DNA of 64,000 nt from Timema cristinae (lineage: Eukaryota; Arthropoda; Insecta; Phasmatodea; Timematidae), in the NCBI GenBank assembly GCA_039000515.1, contig JBCFYV010000024.1, positions 12,314,802-12,378,801 on the forward strand, written 5' to 3'. Shown here in pieces: positions 44,501 through 57,516 of this stretch. Position 1 is the first letter of the stretch, and each line of letters begins with the position of its first letter. The notes below the pieces were generated by a model. The model did no database searches and was not told the DNA's origin. It worked only from the letters and a program-made list of their open reading frames with translations. The position numbers and the translations under genes are program-made.

Positions 44501-47500
44501 CCGTATTTAAGTGGCTCAGAAGGAGTCCAGCCGTATTAAAGTGGCTCAGAGGAAGTCCACCAGTATTGAAGTGGCTCAGAGGAAGTCACCCGTATTAGAG
44601 TGGCTCAGAGGAAGTCCAGCCGTATTAAAGTGGCTCAGAGGAAGTATAGCCGTATTTAAGTGGCTCAGAGGAAGTCCAGCCGTATTTAAGTGTATGTATT
44701 ATGGGAATAACACACTGTAAAACAATACCTCAAAGTCCACTTAGTTTGGAATAGAGCCAAGACATCTCAAACAATAGTGACCTTGTACAATGTGAGTCTC
44801 ACGCCATATAACATTCGGCCACCGTTTGGTGTTGGCACTATTGCTAATTATTAAAGAAACAGATCAAATTTTTTTTCTGAATGTATTTTAATTTGTGAAT
44901 AAACCTGAATAATGTCGGTTAAACCTTTTTATAATCTGAAATAATACGTTCTTCGAGTAGGAGAGAAAGGAATGAAAACATTCTCAACTCAAAAGTGTAA
45001 ATGGCGGAAATTATTTATTCCATATAAAATATTATCTTTCGTAAGATTTACTGTTCAGTTTATAATGTGTGTTCTTTTTACAAACAATTGTATGGCACAT
45101 TTGACCGGGAGGGACTTTGACTTCCAAGTTCGGTCACCCTATGTGGAACAGAACGTTGCTCAGGTACACCATAGGTGACTATCTACACGTCGTACCCTCA
45201 ATAAGATGATAGATATTATGAAGTTATGGAACCGGTGTGAATCTTAACCTAACTAAAGACTAATTAATCAAACCATGTTGACATTATTCCACTAAATGTA
45301 ACAATACCAAAGGTACTAGCCGGGAATCAAACCTGGAACCACTTGGCTCTTAACCAGGTCCTTTGACCTCTACACCACGAGATCTGATATGTTGGAAGGA
45401 CACATATGAAAATACTATCTTGATATCACCCTACTTCAACTTGACTGCATTCAAGGCCGGCTCTAAGAGGCGGGGGGAGGGGGGCAGTTTCCTATGATGG
45501 GAAATTTGTAAGGGGGGCAAAACTGAGATATAATAATTTTATCTTTTTAAACTTATCTATTACCTTTGAAGTAGGGAAGGATGTGGCATGCCAAAAAATA
45601 AAAGTAATTCTTCAAAAAGTTACATTTAAAATGGCAATCATATTTAAAAAAAAAAATAGTATACTTACAAAATACTCAACATTTCACTTTTAATGTGAGC
45701 GTGTAATCTTTCATAACAATTATTTAATTTCAATTTTATAAAATTTCCTTTAGGTGAGGTGGAAGGGGATTCTTGAAAAGGCCAGTGATTTTACACATTT
45801 TATATAAAAAAATTCTTTGTCCAAAATAACTAAAAGATTGCTCCAGTACAAACATATGCTCCAGTACAAACATAGAGTCTAATTTTCTTCACGTGGTGAT
45901 ATCACCAGTTGTTGAATATCTCTCCAGGATATCCTGAAATTTAATAACAACTTTTCTGTTCATTTAAAAGGTTTGTCATCTAATGCCTCTATGCTTAACA
46001 ATTGTTCAAAACTGTTGATATCACCACCCAAAGAAAATTAAACTAAACGTTGTTACTGGATAAATATTTGATTTATTTTGGATAAAAAAAGTTTTGCTAT
46101 AAAAACTTCAAAAACACTCACATTTTCTCGCGTTCCTTACCCTCCCCCCTTAAAGTTGGTCTTTATGAGAAGTAAGCGTTTGAACACTATTATCAAAATA
46201 CGTGTACATATTCAAGGAACGTAGTTTTCCTTAGTACATGTACGATTCGAAGACGTGTGGCGTCTGGGAGATTGCCAAACAAAAATATTTATCGTCTTGA
46301 AAATGACCAACTGCGTTGTTAACCAAATCTTCAGCTCTCTTGTTCCAACTAATCAAAGAGAAAAAATATTTTTAAATGACCCAAATCGTTGGTCGAATGT
46401 TTCAAGGCGTTACTCTCGCAAGAAACTAGACTGCCGATGACAGGGAGATTGGGGTTCCAATCCCAGGTGGGTGTATTGAGGGTGATTTTTATCTAAATTG
46501 TTTGTTTTATACTCTCCCTCCCGCCAATACAGATATATTAACTCTTGATTCAAGATTCCTCCTCTCTAACATTTTTAATAGTTAGTACATATGTTTTACC
46601 TGAACATTTAATAGTTAGTACATATGTTTTACCTGAACATTTAATAGTTAGTACATATGTTTTACCTGAACATTTAAAAGTTAGTACATATGTTTTACCT
46701 GAACATTTAATAGTTAGTACATATGTTTTACCTGAACATTTAAAAGTTAGTACATATGTTTTACCTGAACATTTAAAAGTTAGTACATATGTTTTACCTG
46801 AACATTTAATAGTTAGTACATATGTTTTACCTGACCATTTAATAGTTAGTACATATGTTTTACCTGAACATTTAAAAGTTAGTACATATGTTTTACCTGA
46901 ACATTTAAATAGTTAGTACATATGTTTTACCTGAACATTTAAAAGTTAGTACATATGTTTTACCTGAACATTTAAAAGTTAGTACATATGTTTTACCTGA
47001 ACATTTAAAAGTTAGTACATATGTTTTACCTGAACATTTAAAGGGTTAGTACATATGTTTTACCTGAACATTTAAAGTTAGTACATATGTTTTACCTGAA
47101 CATTTAAAAGTTAGTACATATGTTTTACCTGAACATTTAAAGTTAGTACATATGTTTTACCTGAACATTTAATAGTTAGTACATATGTTTTACCTGAACA
47201 TTTAAAAGTTAGTACATATGTTTTACCTGAACATTTAAAAGTTAGTACATATGTTTTACCTGAACATTTAAAAGTTAGTACATATGTTTTACCTGAACAT
47301 TTAATAGTTAGTACATATGCTTTACCTGAACATTTAAAGTTAGTACATATGTTTTACCTGAACATTTAAATTAGTACATATGTTACTGAACATTAAAGTT
47401 AGTACTATTTACCTGAACATTTAAAAGTTAGTACATATGTTTTACCTGAACATTTAAAAGTTATACATATGTTTTTAATACTGAACATTTAAAAGTTAGT

Positions 47501-50500
47501 ACATATGTTTTACCTGAACATTAAAGTTATACATATGTTTTACCTGAACATTTAAAAGTTAGTACATATGTTTTACCTGAACATTTAAAAGTTAGTACAT
47601 ATGTTTTACCTGAACATTTAAAAGTTATACATATTTTTACTGAACATTTAAAGTTGTAATATGTTACCTAGACATTTAAAAGTAATACATTTTACTGAAC
47701 ATTTAGAGTATTAACTTTACTTGTTAATAATCTACTACAAGTCAAAACAGATGAAACCTTTTTTCCGGTCTTACTGCCCATTCGAGCTATACGCTGTATA
47801 TATTACGCAAGTGGTTTCAGGGATGAGGAAGGTTATATTTATAGGAAATGTACCCGCATTTTATTGAAGGGGACCATTTCGGGGAAAACACCCTCAGTAC
47901 ACCCAACCGAGATTCGAACAAATACTTCTTCCTGTTATCGACGGTTTAGTCTACTAGCGCCTTAGACCACGTGGCCACCGAAGCGGTTATGAAAACAATT
48001 AGTACAGTTGTAGGAAGAATAAGCTGTTCTTGAAGCCTATTCCACTGATGTAAGCATTTACTCGTAGGTCGGAATAAAAATAAATGAGCGTTTTGTTTTT
48101 CCACTTCCTTTTGTAGGTTGGAGTCACCGTGCGTTTTGAGTGATGGAAGGAAGTGCGCTCGGCCGTATGGTTTCAAGAATCACATGCCGCTAACCACGGA
48201 CACCAAGATATTCAAGGTAAGCCATCACTCATTTATAATACAAATAAATATAAGAATCCACTTCGGTGACCACAGGGTGTAACGCGCTACTCTCGCAGTC
48301 GACTAGACTTCTGATGACGGGGAGATTGAGGTTCGAATCTCGGTAGGGTGTACTGGGGGTGGTTTTTACAAAATAGTTTTACATTCTCCCTCTACGTAAA
48401 TGCGGGTACACTTAATCTAAATACAACCTTCCTAATCCCTAAAACCATTAGCGTAATCAGCATTTAAGCTGATAACCCGAACGGATAGTAAAATGAAGTG
48501 ATAGAAAAATAAAAAATAAAAGTTAAGGTGGGAGGCAAGGGAACGCGACAAAAAGCCACTGTTTTTTGCAGTTTTTTATAGCAAAACATTTTTGTTTTTT
48601 TGCAAAAATAAATAAAATATTGCTCCATTTAAAAGAATGAAATTTAATTTTCTTCACATGGTGACTTCAAAATGTATTTAATATATGTCAAGGATGTTCT
48701 GGAATTTAATGACAATATTTCCCTCCATTTAAAAAGTTTGTTAGATAATGCCACCATGAGCATGACACATATACAGGAGCTGTTGATATCAACATATGAA
48801 GAAAATTAAACTTTGTTTGTACTGAAGCAATATTGTATTTATTTTGGGGAAAAAAATGTTTTGCCATAAAAACTGCAAAAATACGAGGATTTTCTCGCGT
48901 TACCTTCCATATCACCTTAAGTCTAGTAAAGCATTTAAAATTTCGTTTAATCTCAAATCAACAATTTAGATTATTAAAAAAAATCGATTTATCAATAGTA
49001 ATTCTACACAGTGAAAAACAGCTTTGGAATCTAATGTGTGATCGGTCCATGGGGAGTGACGTCTTTTAACATAACAGTTTGGATTCTACCTAAATGGGCA
49101 GTATCACCAACACTAAACAAAATAAGATATACAATTCTTCTATATTATGCAAAATTTTTCCACTCTTCTATTTTTATCTCATTGTAACTATTTACTTCCA
49201 GTCAGTACAAAAACAGACCCCGGTTGATGAAAATGTGTTCTTTTATCGAATGAAATACATTTTATATGTTTTAGCTCAAACAACTTCTTTAACTATCTAA
49301 TTTGAACACAATTTTCACCTTTATCAATGATTATTTTGAAGCTAGTTTAATTTCAAAAACAACAGATTGTTTCAATTTTTAAAGGCTAAAGAGATTTCTT
49401 GTTTAACTCATTAGAGTAACTTGTTCTGAAACTATGAAGTAAACAAGCACGAAACAATCATATAAGTGACTTACTTATACGATTAATGTGTGGAATGCCA
49501 GGCCGCCATCGTGGTTCGGATTCCACGTTAAACTGTAGGTCCTTCATTTCATCTCACAATCACCCTACCATTACACATTAGCGTAAGTGCGTATAACCCG
49601 AACGGGTAGTAAGACGCGGTGCTAATAATAATATAATAATAATAACTTATACGATAAGTACGACTCACAATAAAACAATTATTATGTCCAGCCTTGTTTT
49701 GTTAACATGGTAAGAAAAAAATAGAATTCCTTACAGAAAAGGAATTTATGAACGTGTAAATTTAAAAAAAATATGAACTTATCTAGCTATAAATTACAAT
49801 AAATTAAAATCAACTTCATTAAACCACGTGATTATCAGTATGGGTTAAAAAAACCTAAAGACTTGCAAATTGAAAAATGATCAGGGGCTGCTCTTAAATT
49901 AAAGTCCTGCAACATATTTCCTAAGTTTCTTACGAAAGAACATATCTGACAGCTAGAAAACTACTAGATCTACTTTAATGCAATCATACGTCATGTCATG
50001 TGAACTATAGCTGTCACGTTCAATATATAAAATAATAATAAAAAGTAAAATCTTATAAATGTCTACAGAAAAAAAAGTTTAAATTTTCTAAACGGTGCTA
50101 CAAATATCCATTCGTGAGGAAATCAAGGTAGATACGTCTGAGTAATATGCGTGGTGTTAACGGTTGTCAAGCCAACGGCAAGATACAAATTGATATAGTT
50201 CTTTTTTGGGGTTTTAAATAAATGGTACAATGCACCGCTCATACGTTCTAGCCCCTTCACTTAAAAATTTAGACGTTTACTTAAAACAGATATGGGAACC
50301 AAAATAATTAACATTGTTGTAGAAACATAAGGGGAAAATGAGTATCCATCACATTTTACCAACGAGCATAGATAAAATAATATAGATTAATAAATATACA
50401 TTGAGGAAAGAGGAACCTCTTTGATTACCAAAGAACATAGCAATCATTATTATTAGCACCACGTCTTACTACCCGTTCGGTTACTTACTCTAATGTATAA

Positions 50501-53500
50501 TGGTAGGGTGATTGTGAGATTAAATGGAGGACCTACAGTTTAACGTGGAATCCGAACCACGGTGGAGGCCTGGCATTCCTCACATTCATAAGTTGTGGTT
50601 AATACACGTCTTGTCAGAGGTGAAGGAAGGGTTTGGCAATCAGATAGATCTGTAACGGGATCGAGGATTGAACCCTGGACCCTCAGTACAAAAGTCCAAC
50701 ACCCTACCCCCTAGACCGCCAGATAACCCAGCATAGCAATCAAGTCCATATTTCAAAGACTCCTGTACAAACAATGCTTATAGATAGAAAACTATTGGTT
50801 TTATAAAAACGTGTTACAAATGAAGGATTTTTAGTTTTAATAGTTATACGTTTTTAAAATAATTTAATTAGTTTCTCAAATATTTACGGTGTTATGATCA
50901 AAATTTAGAATTTCCATTTATGTAAAGTTACCTCAAAGTCATTTTAACTTGGAAATTAGAAACTCAATTTGATTTTAAATACTAAACAATGGCTAGACAT
51001 GAATGTTAATCAAAATCTCTAAAGCTAATTTTGAGAAAATTGGTTTCCCCTCTTTTTGACCTAAAGTAAACTACCCTTACTGTTAGGGTTAGATATCCAA
51101 TCCCAAAAATAGCTTGGGGTAACCCTAATACATTCTTAGATACCAACTTTTAGCCTGATAGGTAAAATGGTTTTTAGCAAAGGCCGAGATACAAACAGAC
51201 GGTATTGAAAACATTTTCCCCCCCAGGTTTTGTGGTCATGACTCGAACCCAAATTTTTATATATTACTAGGATACAAAATATGTACAGTACACACATTTG
51301 TAGCAAAATCGGTTAAATATGTAGTAAAATACGTAATAATATGAATATGTAGCGCTGAATAAACCTTCTTTCCTCACATTAATAATGCATACATATTATT
51401 GAAACGAGATTTAATTTTATGGTTGCAAATTTCTGAAGGAACTAATATAAAAACATTTTTCTAAATATACAAACATTCAATTACTTTTTTATGATTTGTA
51501 TTACTTAATTAGTTGATTTTACACCACTCAAACTTTCCATTGATTAAAGATTTCAAAAAATGACATTATATAACTGATTTTAGAAATCATACAAACACTA
51601 CAGACTTTATATGACACCTTCATTGTTGCTATATCTTTGAAAACAAGTTTTTTAAATTACGCCTAGTCCCCCCCCCCCCCCCTTTTGTCTTGGTTTAAAT
51701 GCTTGATCTCGACATACTAGCTGGTATTAATATTTAACATATATGTACGGTATACACATGATTGGTTTTGTTTGCTTTTCAAAAGACCGTTCTACCGGCC
51801 GTATTATTGTGAAAAACTTCAAATTACATTTCCTTGATTGATTTTGGGTTCCATTTTCATCATTTGTTTGTTAACTTACCACTTTGTATCAGTTTCTCTC
51901 TCCTACTTAAGAACAACGGGAAAATGAGCTGATCAGATCCAAGAGTTATTGTTTTTACAACTCGTTGACTTATGTTTACAAATTGACACGCCTCGCGAGG
52001 GTGTGCTGCTGAGGCCACTATCTGGCAACGCCGCATTCTTTCCCCTTCACAGCACGAGAAATGTGAGACACGAAGTTACGTTACGTCAAACGGAATCCTC
52101 TCCAATGAGCCCTAACTTAGACTTTACTCACCGTCATCCTTTCACTGGACACATTCCTTTTTGAAAGTACAGATTCCCTGAGAATGGATGAAACACCATT
52201 AAAAATATGTTTCCCAAGAAAGACACAATATATTACCACAGTAAAAAAAACATGCAAAAAATGTAATTTTATGTGATATCTTCGAAAATAAGTAGAGTTC
52301 AGTAAGATATATAAAAATATGTATAATAAAAACTGAAAAAACTATCTCAGACAACCTAATTCGCTGACATTTCACTTTTCACACCCCTAACTGGCAGGAT
52401 TAAAATATGTAATTACATAAAAATCCAGGCTTTAGCCAAGAATCATGACACGTCTATATTCATAAAAACCTCTAATTCGACATTTTTTCCTGACGTTCGC
52501 AATAGTTTCTACACACGAGATTAGCGAGAAAGTAAAAATAATGCAATTTGGTTGTTTTAATTGGTGAATCAATCAATGTACTATAAAGTTATAAAAGATA
52601 TTAGATAGATTTGTGTTAAACATTAGACAATTTGAGAAGGACTTAAAATATCATTAAATAATTAATATCATAAAGAATGACAGTCAAAACATATTATAAG
52701 AACCTTTTTTTTAACAAAAAACATACAAACATTGGGCATTACATTTACGAGAATATCAGGCTCATGAATCTATGTTAAGAAAATAATTATATCTATGATT
52801 TTATAATCAATATATAATTAATTTGATATTTTAATAAACTTAAACCGATGATGATGTTTGTTTGTTACTTTTTTAAGTGAAAAAGGTTGTACATTGTACT
52901 GTACATATCATTCCAAAATACTCAACTTGCAGACTAGCCAGGATACTATGTGGTCTTGGATGTAATCCATAAACTCAAATTTAGGCCTTCGTTTGTAATA
53001 CATATCATCCTTTGTCTTTCTCCTCAGAGTGAAGTTCAGAAAGCCCCCGTGTCCGGGAACCTGGACGCTCCCGAGGGAGGTTTCGATGCCATCATGCAGG
53101 CCATGGTGTGCCACCAACAGATTGGCTGGAGACCGAAGGCCAGACATCTTCTCGTGTTTTCCACCGACGCGGATTTTCATATGGCTGGTGATGGAAGGGT
53201 GAATACCTTTATCTTTAGGAGGAGCGCCATAGGAAGAGACTTTTAGAAGATTTGGAGGCTAGCCAACACTGACGAAATGTCACTGTGATAATCTCACCGT
53301 CGTTAAAATTAACCTATACCAAAAGTGATACATTAAAGTCGATTTAACAACTATTTGAACGGTAAAATAAGGTTCTTACTCTGGAGATATGGCTGTAGAT
53401 GTATTTTAAATTGTTAAACTGTTAATTATCAGTTCAAGTAAAGGTTTGCAATCATTTCGGAATAGTTGATAAATTAGTAGAACCATTTTAATCTTCGTAT

Positions 53501-54555
53501 TTCCTGGCCATTATTTGTGTGTGCATGAATTTTAAAATAGGAATAAATGAAAAAAATAATATTTCTACACGTAATATGGCCTAGAGTTGGCATTTAAATA
53601 AAAATTAAATCAATGCTCAATATTATGATTTTATCATACAATTTTATTTTGATGATTTTACTAATAAAGAATAAAACAAAGCACATTTAGGAACAAATCG
53701 ATGTTATTGTTTTTAATAGTATTTTAGGTAAAGGCAAATATTACATAAAATACCCAACAAAATAAGTTAAGGACGTTGCCTTCCTGCGACTTCATGATCT
53801 ATACTTATAAAATAACATGTCCTGACTGACTGACTGACTGACTGACTGATTCATCATCGCCGAGCGCAAACTATCAAGGCTACAAGCATGAAATTCGGAC
53901 TGTATATTCATTTTGTTAAGTAGGCACCCACTAAGAAAGGATTTTAGAAAATTCCACCCCAAAGGGGTCAAAATAGGGGATGATAATATGTATGATAATA
54001 TGTATGAAAGTCCGTCATTTTTAAAGTTACATAAACAAAATTTTGTATTTCGGTTATTGACGTAAAACAAATAAATACGTGTTTCAGGAATTTTGGAAAT
54101 TTTATTTAATAAGGGATGAAAAAGGGGGTGAAAGTTTGTATCGGACTTGCATTATTTTTGATCTGAGGTCAAGTTATGGTCATCAACGTAACGTAATATT
54201 TTAAATTAATCTGTAAATACATATGTATATTTTCGTATTTGTATATAATCAACTTCCACGCGAGCAAAGCCGCGGGCAACAGCTATCTAGTTAGTCTATA
54301 TAGGATTTCCCATGTCAATGTATTTAGGTTTTATTCGGCGAGTTTTAAATACATAACATTGAAACAAAAAACTAAATCCTTATACTTCTAAGAATAGTCT
54401 TTTAGTCCTCACAAAACTATATTTTTGATCTTAAACTAACTTTTTTTTAAACTCAATATTTAAAACTCGTCCACAGCTCAGGCTACTTGGCTTATTCACG
54501 GAAATGGCCTGTAGGCATCTTAACGCTGGGATGTTGATTAAAAAAAAGTATGTGG

Positions 54556-54619
<64 letters not shown>

Positions 54620-57453
54620 GGAACCAAGAAAAAGGTTATTTTGAAATGAAATGTTAGTCAATGTTTTCAACGAGTAAAGAATGGAGTGGGTGTTTATCCT
54701 CGTCAGTGAAAGAGGGGTAAATTAAAGGCCTCATAGGGTGAACTGTTTCCCTTATTCCCTCTCTCTCTATTTCGTACATTGGCGTCTAATCGTGGTAGGG
54801 CTAGAGTGAGTGATGTTGTGCTTCAAGTTAAGATGAAACACGCTTTGCAAAATACCTTCAAAATCCCCAAGTAGGCAATGTTGTTAATGATAATGGACAC
54901 TCTCCTGAAGATCTAAACTCCGGATAAGGCCAAAATATCTATGTATCTTGTTCAGGTTTAATGTTTCTGTATCTAATAACAATACATGCAATACATTTCA
55001 ATTGTTAACTTGTTTTATGGATGAAAGGTTTAATTTCTCATATTATCTAGCCATGTGCGATTATTGTGTCTATAGCTGGCGGGAATTGTAGAGCCTAACG
55101 ATGGATTATGTCATCTAGACGAATCTGGAAACTTTACACATTCTCTAATGTTTGATTATCCCTCCATATCACAGGTAAGTGTTATTCACGTGTGTGTCTA
55201 AACAGGTTAGCATACAAGTCTAGATCATTTATATCTAGCCTACTTTTAACTCTACAAAGTTGTAGAGTATCTAGAGTATGTTTAATTAAGCTCCTAATTA
55301 TAATCAAATTCATCATCTTGATCTGTTTCTGCCTATAACCAGGTCAGTTTAGTGAAATTCCTCCATCTCCCACTGTCCTTCCACCACTATTCCTCCTTTA
55401 CTCTTGTTCTTTCTTCTCTTACTCGCGCACTTGATGTTATCTGCTCTTCTCTTATCTTCCTAGGTCTCCGTTACGTTCTTTTCTCTTCAAACTCCAACTC
55501 CATCCTCCTCCTTGGAATTCAAATCCAAAAGTGAGAACTATTTTCTCTCTCCACAGATAAACCATAAAGCAAAGGAAAATAACATCAACTTGATCTTTGC
55601 CGTTACCAAAAAATACACATCCACATACAAGCTTTTAAAAGAAAGAATTGGCGGTGCTTCCATTGGGACTTTGTCCAAAGATTCGAACAATGTTGACCAA
55701 CTTATCAAGGACGAATACGAGGTATGGCAGTAGAGATATCAATTTCGTTAGCGACAACTTCAATTTGATGGTGATATAAATATTACAACTATACAAATTC
55801 AATTGAAAGAAAACTTATTATTTAATTTTAAATGTAATATATTGATTGGTAATAGAGTACTTTAAAAAAATTATGTTTCGTATATATTAGTAAATTGACT
55901 AATGTGTTAACCAGACCCCGGATTTTAATTAGATGTATTTTTTTATACATCCCAGACAATTCTCATGTGCACATAAATCTTTTCATGATCTTTTGGTTAT
56001 AGAAATGTATATACATCATTGCTAGTTTTTGGTCATCTAGTAATTTTAGGTCCAATTTTCATGTTTTGAATAATTTTTTAGTCAATTTTAAGGATTTATG
56101 TTTAATGATATCGATATTTTATTAATTTATGAATATTCATTGCTAAAACTTTCTCAGTCCACAGGATGTCGAACTGACAAAAGCAAATGTATTTTATAAT
56201 AAAATTTGTACACGCTTAATTTTATGGTAGAAAATTCCAAATTTATAGTAAATAAAGAGTCGGAAACTATTTATGAAAAAAAAAAACCCCGAGGACCGTC
56301 TGTTGGGATTCGAGCCCAAACCTCATAAAAACCGGAAAACCAGACCATAATATTAAAACATTTAGTCCATGAGTGTGTGTCATGTTAATGAGCAATAAAA
56401 TAAAAGTTAATTCTAATGAATATATTGGCTATTAATTATTTTATGATTATAGAAAGTTTAAAATGAAGATGTCGAGATAATTTCTGACTCATATAATAAA
56501 ATAAATATATCTAAGACTTCAGAAAAATTAGAGCCAGCCATTTTAAAATTGTGTGAAAATAAATATCAGACCCATACTACCCCATTAATGTAGTAATTAC
56601 TGAGAATCAAGTGTTTCAAAACTGTATTGATTATTTCTAAAATTTTCAAGATGTTCCATCTTCAAACTCCAGCTGAGTACTACGAGTATTGAATTTTCAG
56701 AAAATGGATCTAAGCTCCTTACTCCTTGTAATAAGGAGGTTCCGAGCACTGGTCACCTCCTAGAAATTACAAGTACAAATAAATGGTACGGCGCTCCAAA
56801 CCGGCTTTCACGCCCCTTTAAAAAAAAATGAAGCCACGGGTAGCTGCATAAAAGCTATATAAAGTCAGCATACCCAATATCCATTTGCCATCTTTAGTGT
56901 AATGCCTCCTTTTACAGTAAAAACTAGCTATCCCAATCCTAGAGCAATCAATAAATTTAAATAATGTAAATATTTGAAACAATACATTATTAACCCATGT
57001 GTATCAACAAACTGAGGAAACAAAGGGACACATTACATAGACAAAGCAATGCATGCATTAAGATCAATCATGAGATGGATAAGTTAAATGAAATAGTTAA
57101 AACTGTAATTGAAACATAATGGGAAAGAACATCACATTTCACCAAAGAACACACATGAAACAATATACTCTATTGGTGGCCTGGTGGTCTAGGGGTAAGG
57201 TGTCGGACTTCTGTGTTGGGGGTCCGGGGTTCAATCCTCGGTCCCGGCACAGATTTATCTGATTACCAAACCCTTCCTTCACCTCTGACAAGACGTGTAT
57301 TAATCACAACTTGTGAATGTGTGGGAATGCCAGGCCTCCACTGTGGTTTGGATCCCACGTTAAACTGTAAGTCCTTCATTTCATCTCACAATCACCCTAC
57401 CATTACACACTAGCGTAAGTACGTACAACCCAAACGGGTAGTAAGACGCGGTG

Positions 57454-57516
<63 letters not shown>

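Noticed and set aside
43935..44720. Long repetitive open frames on both strands ([10 protein letters not shown] / [10 protein letters not shown])
   Set aside because: By-product of a 30-bp tandem repeat inside an intron; no start context, splice support or protein family.
46545..46916. 123-codon frame of 11-residue repeats
   Set aside because: The 33-bp minisatellite keeps one frame open; it lies in the same integrin intron and lacks any family.
51949..52164. 71-codon frame with higher GC in integrin intron 4
   Set aside because: No flanking splice sites in phase with the integrin and no family resemblance.
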